Source of the DNA: Phalacrocorax aristotelis
Taxonomy: Eukaryota > Chordata > Aves > Suliformes > Phalacrocoracidae
Assembly: GCF_949628215.1 (NCBI RefSeq)
Contig: NC_134311.1
Location: 78,548,090 to 78,612,089, forward strand
Direction of reading: 5' to 3'
DNA: 64,000 bases
The stretch's first letter is position 1; each line of letters opens with the position of its first letter. Both the position numbers and the translations under genes were made by a program. Of this stretch, positions 1-11,356 are shown in pieces. The notes below the pieces were generated by a model. It made no database searches. It saw only the letters and a program-made list of their open reading frames with translations, and was not told the DNA's origin.

Positions 1-750
1 GCAGGACCCCTCACACTCTTCCCCTGCCCCAGCGTGGGGTCCCTCCCATGGGAGACAGCTCTCCACGAACTGCTCCAACATGGGTCCTTCCCATGGGCTG
101 CAGTTCTTCAGGATCTGCTCCAGCGTGGGTCCCTCCCATGGGGCGCAGCCCTTCAGGAACAGGCTGCTCCTGCACGGGTCCCGCATGGGGTCACAGGTCC
201 TGCCAGAAAACGTGCCCCAGCGTGGGCTCCTCTCTCCACGGGGCCACAGCTCCTGCCAGGAGCCTGCTCCAGCATGGGCTTCCCTCGGGGTCACAGCCTC
301 CTTCGGGCACCCATCTGCCCCGGCGTGGGGTCCTCCACAGGCTGCAGGTGGGTATCATCTGCTCCACTGCTAACCTCCATGGGTGCGGGGGCACAGCCTG
401 CCTCACCATGGCCTTCACCACGGGCTGCAGGGGAGTATCTGCTCCGGTGCCTGGAGCGCCTCCTCCCCCTCCTTCTTCACTGACCTGGGTGTCTGCAGGG
501 CTGTTTCTCTCACATATTTTCACTCCTTTCCCAGCTGCAATTGCCCAGTGTTTTTTTCACTCCCTTCCTAAACATGTTATCCCAGAGGCGCTGCCCCCAT
601 CACTGGTGAGCTCAGCCTTGGCCAGCAGCAGGGCCATCTCAGAGCCGGCTGGCACTGGCTCTGTCAGACTTTGGGGAAGCTTCTGGCAGCTTCTCACAGA
701 AACGACCTGTGTAGCTCCCCCGCACAACCTTGCCATGCAAACCCAATACA
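1..750 (+). mobile_element. Probable end of an avian endogenous-retrovirus LTR (truncated by window edge)
   Basis: A GC-rich block that begins before the window. It opens with an imperfect tandem array, then runs through a pyrimidine-rich stretch (about 455-560) and ends near 750 in a sequence finishing with CAATACA. It carries no gene: the long open frames are repeat-driven and overlap in all phases. The layout (internal minisatellite, T-rich tract, CA end) resembles long LTRs of bird retroviral elements. The other end lies outside the window, so no TG start or target duplication can be checked. It could instead be a degenerate minisatellite of other origin. Confidence 0.4.
25..455 (+). repeat. 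Imperfect tandem repeat, unit about 45-50 bp, about eight copies
   Basis: Units restart at CTCCAGCRTGGGTCC-like words, each followed by CCCATGGG or a variant and then by a GCAG..TTCAGGAACWG or GCTCCTGCCAG segment. Clear unit starts are visible near 27, 74, 118, 168, 217, 267 and 318. Units diverge toward the right. The array explains the overlapping open frames here (for example a 257-codon frame), which should not be read as a protein. Confidence 0.65.
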
Positions 751-1140
751 GGTGGGAGGAGAGGAGAAGGATGTGTGCAGAAGCTCTGATGAGAGCTGCA
801 GCTTGCAGTTGTGTGCACTAACCCGCCCACCACATTTGGCAGGGATGAGCTGTTTGTCTCTGCAGGTGGATTCTTCGTTCTTTGTGGCAGTTGACATTTT
901 CTGATACGAAATTGGAGCCATATTTCAAGGTACTCCTCCACTCTTCGTACTTAGAAAAACACACCAAAAATATGAACAACTGTTTGTAATACTAAGCTTA
1001 AAAGTATGAACGGCTTCATTTCTTCTTTAGATTGTGAATTTAATAAGAAATAGCAAAAGTTTGAAATTTCACATAAACATTTGTATACTTTAAAAGGAAG
1101 CAATAGCTGGTTCTCTTTTTTTTTTTTCTCCCCCATCCAG
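751..1140 (+). other. Gene-free stretch upstream of the EEF2 pseudogene
   Basis: Unique-looking sequence with no recognised gene. It ends in a T-rich polypyrimidine tract (about 1114-1132) and CAG at 1138-1140, which is the acceptor of the first recognisable EEF2-like exon. In vertebrate EEF2 the first coding exon contributes essentially only the initiator ATG. A counterpart cannot be picked out here. Confidence 0.6.
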
Positions 1141-1356
1141 GTGAGTTTCACAGTAGACCAGATCCAAGTGGTTATGGACAAGAAGTCCAGCACTAGGAAT
1201 ATGTGTGTGATTGTTCATTTCGGTCATGGCAAATCAACCCTGACAGACTCCTTGGTGTGTAAAACGGGCATCATCACTTTCAGCCAGAGCAGGAGAAACG
1301 CGATTCACAGACGCATGGAAAGATGAGTAAGAAAGATGTATCACAATCTAGTCTAC
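1141..1356 (+). pseudogene. EEF2: EEF2-like exon: N-terminus and P-loop (disabled)
   Basis: It follows a T-rich tract and CAG acceptor. The frame opens VSFTVDQIQ and continues through a P-loop-like [13 protein letters not shown] segment. The residue pair before HGKST is altered (HFG where eEF2 has HVD). An extra base near 1287 shifts the frame. In the restored phase TAA at 1328 and TAG at 1349 interrupt it. A GTAAG donor begins at 1357. Confidence 0.85.
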
Positions 1357-2046
1357 GTAAGAATTTGTTTGTATCTTTTTTTCTTTTCTTTCATTTTAGT
1401 CTGAAGACAGAACAAGGGTCTGCTCAAAGCCTTGCATCTTGTCAGGTTTTTTTTAAGTTGACATGTGAATCAAGCTGTGCATTACAGAACAGAAGCTCAC
1501 AGTCTTCAGAGTGCAATCTGGGCAATATTGGAGTAGAGCTTCTAAGTGATATCTGGTGGCTGCTCTTACCTGCTATGGAGAAAGACACTTTCAGAAAGAT
1601 TCTTAGTAGTAACCCTCATTTTTATGGGTTTGCTTACAGGCTAATACCCTGTTCCTCCAAAGTCACTGTGGTGGGCTGCATCTTGTTATTATTACCTCTG
1701 TCTTTGATGTCTGCAACTGCACAGTTAACAAGTTGTAAAGTGATTTGGAGCGTGACTTTACAAGTGTCTGACAGTGATATTATGCTGTGAATACTATCCC
1801 GAGGCACTGATTTTGAATAAGAATAAAAATTAATTACACCCAGAGAAGAATTTTAGATCCTAAGAACTTTAGCAATTCAAATATTGAAGTCTCTTTGTAG
1901 TTTCTCAAGTATGTCAAGAAATATTGGCACTGTAATAGAGCAAGTATAGTCGTCTGACCAATGCAACTTTTTATAAAGAGCAAATTAGGAAACATTATTA
2001 AATGTTTCATAAATTCATAAGTAAAATTAATTATCTTCTCTTACAG

Positions 2047-2217
2047 GGCAATTCCTATGTATTATGAGCTCTCAGCCAATGACCTGTCCTTTGTCAAACA
2101 GTGTAGGGATGGTTCAGGTTTTCTTATTAACTTAATTGACTCCCACGGCGTATTGATTTCTCCTCTGAAGTTACAGCGGCTCTCCGTGTCACTAATGGTG
2201 CTTTTGTTGGGTTTCAG
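2047..2217 (+). pseudogene. EEF2: EEF2-like exon: switch region (disabled)
   Basis: Acceptor TTACAG at 2041-2046. The block reads [13 protein letters not shown], then [12 protein letters not shown], then a damaged G3 region where the DSPGHVDF-type motif has lost bases and the frame breaks (about 2145-2160). [14 protein letters not shown] follows in another phase. The end is shortened relative to eEF2, and a GTAAG donor begins at 2218. Confidence 0.85.
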
Positions 2218-2670
2218 GTAAGCATGCTCTTCTAATTAGAAAGACCTCAGTGTATTTTATTTTATTCCTCTTAAGAAAAAAAAAATCATGACTGATGGAA
2301 GGAGCTTCTTGCTCTGAAAGTTTAACTTCTAATGGTATGAATTCAAATCTGCAGTCTTAGCCCATGGCCTTTCCTGTATCTTTAGAGGATTATATCCACT
2401 TTGTATTCCGTTTGTGGGTTGAATGTAGAGTAACTGAGGAAATAAAGTCAATCTTTCAGTAAAATCCTAGGGAGTGGAGCTGCCTGACATTCTTCTCCTC
2501 CTTCAGTTAGAAAATGGAGCGATACATGCAACTGAGTAATGGTGTTTTCAGGGAGCACTGAGACTACCACCAAATTCCCAGTTTGAATTTCCCAGTCACC
2601 GCTATACAAAGTAGATTAGATCTTGCCCACTTATGTAATGCATGTTTTAATTGTGCTTATATTCTTTAAG

Positions 2671-2882
2671 GGGTTTGTGTACAGACAGAGACTGTTCTGC
2701 AGCAGGCTATTGCAGAATGTATCAAACCAGTACTGTTGATGGACAAAATGGATCGTGCTTTGCTGGAATTGCAGCTGGAGCCAGAGGAACTTTACCAGAC
2801 ATTTCAGGGTATTGTGAGAAATGTCAACGTCATCATTTCCACCTACGGAGAGGGTGAAACTGGACCAATAGGTAATATTATG
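2671..2882 (+). pseudogene. EEF2: EEF2-like exon: G4 region (open reading frame intact)
   Basis: Acceptor AAG at 2668-2670 and donor GTAAGG at 2883. It is open throughout. It includes VCVQTETVL, then a [20 protein letters not shown] segment after the G4 region (one codon shorter than expected before KMDR), then [13 protein letters not shown] and GNIM at the splice. The open frame runs on past the donor into intron (to 3122); that extension is not homologous. Confidence 0.88.
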
Positions 2883-5172
2883 GTAAGGAATCCTATTTTG
2901 GAGCATACCTGCCTTGATACGAAACAATTGCGTACATTTATGGCAGTTCAGATCTCTGGCCAGCCTGAAGGAGCCATTCCTCAGTCCCCTTCCATCCCCA
3001 CTGTTTCATACTTTTTCCTTTGGGGATATTATTTCAGACCAACCAACTGGGGACTGAAAGCAACTAGGAGAGAGGAGAGAATTCACAAAGCAGATCAGCC
3101 TCTAGTGATACTTTCTCACTAACAAAATGTGTAACCTCAAGCCAGTTGCTCAGTGTCATTCAAACATCAAATGTCAGACGCTTGCCTGGGGCAAACTGCT
3201 GAAGGGAAGCTATGGTTTGAAATTTAAGGCAAAGGACCAGAAGCCAGAAAATTAGCTTTCTGTGCCGGACTTTATTGCTTATGTCGCTTACACAACAAGA
3301 AACATGGGCTTTCTGCTATTCCTGACTGATAAGATATTTAATTTGCTCTTGTTTAATCTGAAGATATAAGCCTTTGTTATTCTACCAGTAATTATATCAC
3401 AATATGCTGGGTATCTCTGGAAGGATGGTTTGAAACTAGAAAGACAAATAGTATTTCCTATATTGCAGCTGAGAATTGTGAAATAAAATACTAAAGTCAA
3501 GCGCAGGTCTTCTCTGGTGGTCCAGGAATTATCGGAGTCAGGCTGCCTCAGATATTACTTTTTTCCACCAAATAGCTCCAAGACAACACGTTCTCACCAG
3601 AGTTTTCAGACCTGGTTCCCTTTATTTAAATGTGATCATCCTCTACTAGTTTGCTTTATGGCTAAAATTGACTGCAGCTTAATCTAGTTACTGAGACAAA
3701 GGACCCCCGGCTAGGATTGTATTTTGATTCTTATATTCCATGAATTTCAGCCATTTTTAAGCCAGACCAGTTTTATCTGTGTGGCAGGAATGAACCACCT
3801 GTATTTTAACTTCCAGAGAAAGTTCACTAACAATTCAGTTAATATTCTTTATGATCCTCCAAATTGTACTTAGCACTTTACAAATATATGTCTGAAATTT
3901 TTATTTTACCCTTTGTTATAAATATTTCCACTCTGTGGGACAAAGTAAGGTTCTTGCTTCAAAGTAATATTCAATAGGCCCATTTGGGGGAAAATATTTC
4001 CTTGTTCTATGTTTCAGAAAATATTTGGCATTTTTACTGATCCTACCTGGCGCTGAAAGCAATTCATGCATTTCAAATCAGTGTTTTGTGAAATGCATTC
4101 ACTTTTTTCCGACCTTTTAAAGATTGATCCAGTTATATAACTCAATTTTGCTGAGCGTTCAAAGAAAGATATGGTGAAAAAACTGGGGTGATAACTGCAT
4201 AACGTGGTACGCATGGAATGAACGTAGATACATACTTAGATACCACAGTGACACCCTAAGGATATCAGTGATGCACACCAGCGTATGTTGAGTTTGTGCT
4301 TCTGTAAATCTAAGCTTTCACAGGCAGCGCAGAAAGCTAGTTAGAGACATGAGCTTGTAGCTCTTACAACAAAACTCCTTGTGTATCTGAGAACGGCAGT
4401 TTCTTGTAATGCAGATACGCTGTACGTGCCTTCTGTGGTGAGTTCTGATAACCTGCTCCATAAGAGCAGTGAGAGAAGATTCACTCTTAGAACCTGAGAA
4501 CATAAATGGTTTTACTGAACTGCATAGGCATAATTAATACACAACACAAGATTATGGACTAAATCCAGCCTTTTGATACAAATGAGTGTTTCTGTGAATT
4601 TAATGAACCTCAAATTATATCTCATAAATGATGGAGTTAATTTCCTATTAGATGTGTACGCAACTTCCTGTTAACTGAATGCTTCATACACGTGTGAAAG
4701 CTCAATATATTTGCTTGTCTTCTGATGCCTTACAAAAAATTAACCTACCTTGACTCATTTAGCTCATAGGGTACTCCAAGAGTTATCTTGTATGGTATTT
4801 AAGTGCTTTCAGCAAGGCTTCAAAAGTCATTTATAGGTAACAGGGTAAAGTAAGAGAATTCTTGGCCACAGGTTTGTTTACAGTGTCTAGCTCCCTGTAA
4901 GTCTAAAAATGCACCTTGAAGGCAGTGGTTTTAAGTGTAGTAAAAAACCTCAAAAACCTAACCGAACAAAAAGCCATCCTTTGCCTCCCCAAACACCTAA
5001 CAGTTAGTGCTACATTCAAATAAGGATTCACCACTCTTTTGCTATTTTAATCTCTGTTTAAATGTGAGACTTTACAAAGTTTTCTTTTAAAAATAACTAA
5101 GTGGAAATTTGCAGGAAAAGTGGATGCTCCTGAAGTTCAAACTGAATGAGTAAAAATAAACATAATCTTTAG
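2883..5172 (+). other. Pseudogene intron and lost exon region
   Basis: AT-rich sequence between recognisable EEF2-like exons. The exon that should follow GNIM (end of the G-domain, about 95 codons in eEF2) was looked for and not found, so it appears deleted or decayed beyond recognition. Nothing else is recognised here. Confidence 0.55.
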
Positions 5173-5278
5173 ATATTTTGATCCAGCAAGTGGAAAATTC
5201 AGCAAATGATCCACTAGCCCAGATGGAAAGAAGTTGCCAAGGACATCTTGCCAGCTAGTTCTGGATCCTATCTTTAAG
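5173..5278 (+). pseudogene. EEF2: EEF2-like exon remnant (stop inside)
   Basis: TTTAG precedes, and GTAAAG follows at 5279. It translates as YFDPASGKFSK, stop (TGA 5207-5209), then [10 protein letters not shown] and [10 protein letters not shown], matching the eEF2 segment between the G-domain and domain II. Confidence 0.85.
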
Positions 5279-5733
5279 GTAAAGCAGCATTTTTGTCTGG
5301 ATTTGACTGCAAGGTCGAGAGGGGAGGGTTTTTTTAGTTTAGTAGGTTAGCTCTTAGGAAAGCCATCCTTCTTATAAAGTACGTTTCTGTAGAGATTAGA
5401 AATTCTGCAGTATAAGAACAATGTGCAGAAGGTGGGACAGAAGTAGAAGGCAGCATATCTGAATAATATATTCTGCATATTGTTACATTAAAGATTCGTG
5501 TGTCTTGTGTGTGAACCTCTTCTGATAGGAATTTGGAACTTCCTTTGGAATTACAAACATTTGATGTAATTTGTGAATCTTGAACTGTATGATCCTGGCA
5601 AATAATTTCTCAAACAAAAGCCCAGAACAGAGAAACTAGGGGGGTTGCAGACATTTGTCATGATTAAGATAAAATATTAGCAAAACCTGTCTCTTTTGTA
5701 TTTCTTACTCTGGTGACTATAAACTTGTTTCAG

Positions 5734-5835
5734 ATCTTTGATGCCATTATGAATTTTAAGAAGGAAGAGGCAGCCAATCTGATAGAGAAATTTGATAATA
5801 CTGAAGATTAAAATAAGGAGTGAAAACTTCTTAAG
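5734..5835 (+). pseudogene. EEF2: EEF2-like exon remnant (two stops)
   Basis: Acceptor TTTCAG at 5728-5733 and donor GTAACT at 5836. It reads IFDAIMNFKKEEAANLIEK, then TAA at 5809 and TGA at 5821, before KLLK at the splice. It corresponds to the short eEF2 exon leading into domain II. Confidence 0.85.
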
Positions 5836-5910
5836 GTAACTTGGCGTTTCTACTTCATTAGAATTGCCAACATGGTAACATTTCTTACACTTGAGCTGTT
5901 TGCTCCTCTA

Positions 5911-7516
5911 GAGAAAGAAAGACTTCCCCTTGGCTGAGGAGGATTGGGTTAGAGGTCATTTTGGCAAACTGGATCCTCACAAATCCATGGGCCCTGATAG
6001 GAGGCACCCAGGAGTGCTGAGGGAGCTGGCAGATGCTGTTGCTAAGCCACTTCCCATCATCTCTGAAAGGTCATGGAGGACTGGAGAGGTGCCCGAGGAC
6101 TGGAGGGTAGCCAGTGACACTCCAGTTTTCAAAAAGGGCAAGAAGGAGGATCCAGGAAACTAAAGGCCAGTCAGCCTCACCTCCATCCCCGCAAAGATGA
6201 TGGAACAGTTTATCCTAGAGGTCATCTCCAGGCATGTAGAGGAAAAGGAGGTTATCAGAAACAGTCAACATGGATTCACCAAAGGAAGATGATGCTTGAC
6301 CAAGCTGATAGCTTTCTGTGATGGCATGACTGGCTGGGTCGATGAAGGAAGGGTAGTGGATGTTCTTTACCTTGAGTTAGCCAGGCTTTTGACACTGTCT
6401 TCCATAACACCCTCATGGTTAAGCTTAGGAAGTGTGGGTTAGATGAGTGGACAGTGAGTTGGACAGAGAACTGGCTGAAGGGCAGAGCTCAGAGGGTTGT
6501 GATCAACGGGGCAGAGTCTGGTTGGAGGCCTGTCACTAGTGGTGTTCCCCAGGGGTCTGTGCTGGGTCCAGTCCTGTTCAATATATTCATCGATGACCTG
6601 GATGATGGGACAGAGCGACCCCTCAGCAAGCTCGCTGATGATACTGAGCTGGGAGGAGTGGCTGATGCACCAGAAGCTGTGCTGCCATCCAGCGAGACCT
6701 GGACAGGCTGGAGAGCTGTGCCGAAGGGAAACTCATGGAATTCAACAAGAGCAAGTGCAAGGTCCTGCCCCTGGGGAGGAACAACCCCCGCACCAGCACA
6801 GGCTGGGGGGGACCTGCTGGAGAGTGGCTCTGCTGAGAGGCCCTGGGGGTGCTGGGGGGCAGCGAGGTGACCCTGAGCCAGCACCGGGCCCTTGGGGCCA
6901 AGGGGGCCAGCGGTGCCCTGGGGTGCATGGAAAGGAGCGTGGCCAGCAGGGCGAGGGAGGTTCTCCTCCCCCTCTGCTCTGCCCCAGTGAGGCCACACCT
7001 GCAGGGCTGCGGCCAGGTCTGGGCCCCCCAGTCCAAGAAGGGCAGGGAGCTGCTGGAGCAAGGCCAGCGCAGAGCTGCCAAGGGGATCAGGGGCTGGAGC
7101 ATCTCCCTGGTGAGGAAAGGCTGAGAGACCTGGGCTTGTTCAGCCTGGAGAAGAGAAGCCTGAGGGGGGTCTCATCGATGCCTATAAATATCTGAAGGGC
7201 AGGTGTCAGGGCGATGGGGCCGGGCTCTTTTCAGTGGTGCCCAACGCCAGGCCAAGGGGCCACGGGCACAAGCTGGAACACGGGAAGTTCCACCTGAACA
7301 TGAGGAGAAACCCCTTTGCTGTGCGGGTGCCAGAGCAGGGGCACAGGCTGCCCAGAGAGGCTGTGGGGTCCCTTCCCTGGAGACATTCACCCCCCGCCTG
7401 GACGCGGCCCTGTGCCCCTGCTCTGGGGGTGCCTGCTCACGCAGGGGGTGGGACGGGATGAGCTCCAGAGGTCCCTTCCAACCCCCGGCATTCTGGGGTT
7501 CTGTGACTCTGTGATG
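5911..7516 (+). mobile_element. CR1 LINE, 5'-truncated, inserted in the EEF2 pseudogene
   Basis: It starts within the reverse transcriptase region of ORF2. Recognisable parts are VLRELADAVAKPL, the SWRTGEVPEDWR segment, [29 protein letters not shown], and then a decayed catalytic LADDTELGG region. It continues through the C-terminal third and the CR1 3' UTR, ending in the short repeat TTCTGGGGTTCTGTGACTCTGTGAT. Several stops and frameshifts make it dead. It lies in the pseudogene intron after the block ending at 5835, in the same orientation. The 3' half (about 7000-7500) resembles the fragments at 22012-22475 and 55920-56910. Confidence 0.88.
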
Positions 7517-8593
7517 AGAACAATCTTTTCGGTCTTTCTAAAATCCACAGAAACTTACCTTAATTGTCTTTTTATAATCTGGTAAGTGGTTAATTTGTGT
7601 ATCAGGAATGTAATGATATGAAATAAGATGCTTAGTAATACTTTGCACTGAATTTGCTAGAGAGATAACAGGACTTAAGCGTGTTGCAGCATACAAAATA
7701 CCTGTTTTGATTTAAGAAGAGGGAAAAAAAAATTATTTCATACATGAAAAAACCCACCAACACCACCTCCCTCCCTCTTCTCAAGGTGTAAATGCAATTC
7801 TAATACAAAGTGTCTGTTGCCGCACATTTATGCCGTGCCTCTATAATCCAAAACATGGTTTCTGGTTGGCTCTCACAGATTCCAATATATGCAAGAACAC
7901 TGCTGAATTACAGTCACACTTTTGAAGAGTAATGTCTGACAGCACGCGATCACTTTCTTTGCAGCACTGAATGTTAAGAGGGAGACAGTTCCTGTGCTAA
8001 CTCATGTTCTCCCCAGGTGTGTTAAAACCCATATGAAAAAGGGGGCCCAGGGGATACATGTGGAAAGTTCTTGAAATAGTCACTGGAGAAGGGAAATCCA
8101 ACCACATCACTGTGGCAAATAGCCAGAGATTTAATGAAACATTTGAATTTATTTTTATCTTCCATATATGGAAGATACAGCCATAAAATATGATTATTCA
8201 TGGACCTTTTTCTTTCTACTGTTGTAATCTGTTGTCAGCAGAGAAGAAGGACATTTGTGTTTTATTTCAGGACCTTAGTATAATCCAAGAATCCTAACCT
8301 TTCTGTTGAAATGTAAGTCACTAGCCCAAGGGAAAAAAGAATGCAAGGAGTGCTGCTTTTCAGTAATTCAAACATACAGTCATGTTCAGATTGCTTGTTC
8401 TAGATAAGTATTTTACTCACAGCCTTTAACAAGATTTAAGTAGTCATAGGGAAATTTTAAATGGCTGGCATGACTTTTTACATTGCATCCCTAGGTGTAC
8501 CCTTCTACATGCTATCCAAAAGGTTTATTTGGGGGTCATTTATTATGTTTGTTGAAATAAGTTTTAATCACAATATGAATTTTGGGTCCCTAG
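7517..8593 (+). other. Pseudogene intron, no gene seen
   Basis: AT-rich sequence with no recognised coding or repeat content. It ends in a TAG acceptor at 8591-8593. Confidence 0.55.
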
Positions 8594-8737
8594 GCCATGA
8601 TGCGCTGCTGGCTGCCTGCTGGAGATGCCTTGCTTCAGATGATGACCATTCACCTACCTTCCCCTGTAACAGCACAAAAATACTGCTGTGAACTTCTTTG
8701 TGAGGGGTCACCTGATGATGAAGCTGCTATGGTTAAA
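8594..8737 (+). pseudogene. EEF2: EEF2-like exon: domain II entry (open, 3' part lost)
   Basis: A CCCTAG acceptor precedes GCC ATG ATG. It reads [20 protein letters not shown], then [10 protein letters not shown], then SPDDEAAM, very close to eEF2 with no stop. Homology ceases near 8737; the remaining two-thirds of the vertebrate exon is not recognisable and the open frame simply runs on to 8794. Confidence 0.88.
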
Positions 8738-8990
8738 AAATTTCCCAGTTTACCAGGGGCTGTCAAAAACACAGCACCCCTAGTGCACCAATGAGTAAAA
8801 CTGCCTAAAATGGATTTGGAATAAGTTTCTGTGTTATAATGATAATTACTAATTTGGGACTCTGTTGAGCAGGGTATTACAAAAAGTAAGAAAACAAAGG
8901 AAGAGACTTGGGGTACTACATGCAAAACTTGCTTTATGTCATTGTGTGCTGGATGCTGATGTGTGTGAAACCGCATTGTATTTATTTTAG

Positions 8991-9027
8991 ATTCAGAGAA
9001 CATGTGGTTGAGGAGAGCAGGAATAAG
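8991..9027 (+). pseudogene. EEF2: Possible short EEF2-like exon remnant
   Basis: TTTATTTTAG precedes and GTATGT follows. The 37 bases read FREHVVEESRNK, which resembles the eEF2 YRETVSEESN segment that should lie just before the next block. The match is short, so this is tentative. Confidence 0.45.
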
Positions 9028-9600
9028 GTATGTACCAGCCTTGGGATGTACTGTAAGAGATGGATGGAGCAGCAAGTTCATTACCCTCATTCCTTCTGCA
9101 GCTTTGATGATGGTCTCCTAGTGAATCCTGTGATTTCTCCTCAGTCACAGAATCATAACAAGATACTTTACTTTCAAACATTTCTAACATGTCCCCTGGT
9201 AGCCAACATGTTGTTACTGTTCTCTGATTCACTTCAGCCTTAAAGGTAGAGGACAAAAGTCTGGTAAAAAAAATGGAACCACATCCCCAGTTGTCTGAAG
9301 GTGTGGCTGAGATCATGGCTAGGTAAAGAGTAAATAGCTGAACCTGAATCTGATACAGGGCTGTTGGTCTGACGTTGATAGGAATTAGTTAGGTTTTGAA
9401 GAATTTATCTGTAATATGATCATCCACTTGAGTATTTTCCAGAGGATCTGCATTTTTTGGATTTGTGTAGATTTGCCACTTTCTTCAGAAATCCACCAAT
9501 GTTGAAATAAGTAAATCATATTTGAAATAATTTTCAAGTCCAGTATTAGCAGAAGAGAAGCTTATCTGTGATGGCACATGTGTTTAATCCTCTAACAAAC

Positions 9601-9905
9601 TGTTAACTCCTTCTCGCAAATCTCCCAACAGACACAGCAGGCTGTATGTGAAGGCTCGACCCTTTCCTGATGGCCTGGCAGAGGACGTAGACAAAGGGGA
9701 AGTCAGTTCCCATCAAGAACTGAAACAGCATGCGCATTACTTGGCAGAGAAATACAAGTAGGATGTGTCTGAGGCTCGTAAGATTTGTTGCTTTGAACCT
9801 GATGGTATCAGTCTAAATATCTCAGCTGACATCATGAAAGGTGTTCAGTATCTAAATGAAATCAAAGACAACGTTGTTGCTGGTTTCCAGTGGGCTACAA
9901 AAGAG
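9601..9905 (+). pseudogene. EEF2: EEF2-like exon: domain IV (one stop)
   Basis: Homology begins around [16 protein letters not shown] and runs through [21 protein letters not shown], stop (TAG 9759-9761, replacing the tryptophan codon), [28 protein letters not shown] and TKE at a GTAAGTG donor (9906). The upstream acceptor is unclear; CTGTTAACTCC at 9599-9609 fits the expected preceding codons loosely. Confidence 0.88.
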
Positions 9906-10305
9906 GTAAGTGTAGTTCTGTACTTTTATCTTGTGTAACTGAAATGTATCTGAGCTCTGTTCCTGTGAAATATGTAGAAACTGTCAGTAACTGATAAGAA
10001 CAGGGTAGTGAGCTAGTTGGAAATTGTTCCCACTGAAGGACATATGTCACTCAACCTACGTAATGACACATTGTTGTCTGTGCGTAGTTTAATGTCTGTT
10101 CCAAGTGTGAGATCTCAAATGCTAGAGGAGCATTTGAGTCCTTCCTAGAAGGACTTTGCTCTGTGTGTAGTGTGCACTGCCTTGGTCCAGACATAACTGT
10201 TCAGCATCAGCGTGAGGGACTTAAATCAGGCCTGAATCCTGCTAAGTGAAGGGTCACATCTTATAGTAGCATCACACCTTTGGTTTTCCCCTTTTAATAC
10301 TGCAG

Positions 10306-10488
10306 GACGTCTTCTATGAGGAGAGCATGAGAGGTGTTTGTTTTGATATCCATGATGTCATTCTGCATGCGGTTCCTATTCACCATGCCGGTGGGCAAAT
10401 CGTTCCTCCTGCAAGGAGGGTTCTGTATGCCTCTACGCTTACAGCACAACCCAGGCTTATGGGGCCCATCTATCTGGTAGAAATACAG
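10306..10488 (+). pseudogene. EEF2: EEF2-like exon: domain IV/V (open; donor lost)
   Basis: Acceptor TGCAG at 10301-10305. It is open throughout: [18 protein letters not shown], then [15 protein letters not shown], then [20 protein letters not shown] and IQ, where eEF2 has an exon end. No GT donor follows. A CR1 fragment begins a few tens of bases later and may have displaced it. Confidence 0.88.
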
Positions 10489-10554
10489 CTATGCAACAGG
10501 ATATGATATCTGAGATCATAGATTCATCATTTAGTTAGGCCCTTAAGATCATCG

Positions 10555-11356
10555 AGTCTGGGAGGAGCTGTTGACACTCTTGAGGGCAGAGAGGCCCTGC
10601 AGTGAGATCTGGAGAGCTGGACAATCATCAACTGTACGAAGTTTAACAAGGGCAAGTGCCGGGTTTTGCCCCTGGGGCTCGGCAGCCCTGGCTGTACAGA
10701 CAGCCTGGGGAGCAAGGGGCTGGGGAGCAGCTCTGCAGAGGGACCTGGGGGTTCTGGTCAATGGCAGGCTGAACATGAGCCACCAGCGTGCCCTGGCAGC
10801 CCAGAGGGCCAGCCGTGCCCTGGGGGGCATCGAGCCCTGCATCGCAGCCGGGCGAGGGGGGGGCCGCAGGACATGAAGGGTATAAAGCTACTGGAGAGTG
10901 TCCCGAGTCGGCCACGGAGTTGGGGAAGGGTTTAGAGGGGAAACCGTACGAGGTGTGGCTGAAGTCCCTGGTTTTGTTCAGCTGGAGCAGAGGGGGCCGA
11001 GGGCAGCCTCATGGCGCTCTGCAGCTCCCTCCCGAGGGGAGGAGGAGGGGCAGGGCTGGTCTCTGCTCTCTGGTGACCAACGCCAGGCCCCGAGGGAATG
11101 GCAGGGAGATGTGCCAGGGGAGGGTTAGGCTGGGCATTAGGGAAAGGCTCTTCCCCCCGAGGGTGGTGGAGCCCTGGCACAGGCTCCCCAGGGAGGCATC
11201 ACGGCACCAGCCTGGCGATATTCCAGAAGCGCTTGGACAAGGCCCTCAGAGACACGGTGTGAATTTGGGGTGTCCTGTGCAGGGACAGGAGCTGGGCTTG
11301 ATCCATGTAGGTCCCTTCCAACTCAGGGCATTCTATGATTCCATGATTCTGTGAGT
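10555..11356 (+). mobile_element. CR1 LINE 3' fragment
   Basis: Plus-strand CR1 from the end of the RT domain through the 3' UTR. The [16 protein letters not shown] segment, LGVLVNGRLNMSHQ, the RASRALGG region, a heavily decayed stretch and the terminal CTGGGCTTGATCC...CAACTCAGGGCATTCTATGATTCCATGATTCTG tail are recognisable. It inserted directly after the EEF2-like block ending at 10488. Confidence 0.85.

Noticed and set aside
34..821. Open frames of 149 and 257 codons at the left edge
   Set aside because: They overlap in several phases over a tandem repeat, have repeat-driven composition, and match no protein family.
2736..3122. 128-codon open frame as a short gene
   Set aside because: Only the part up to 2882 is EEF2-like; after the GTAAGG donor the frame is intron read-through.
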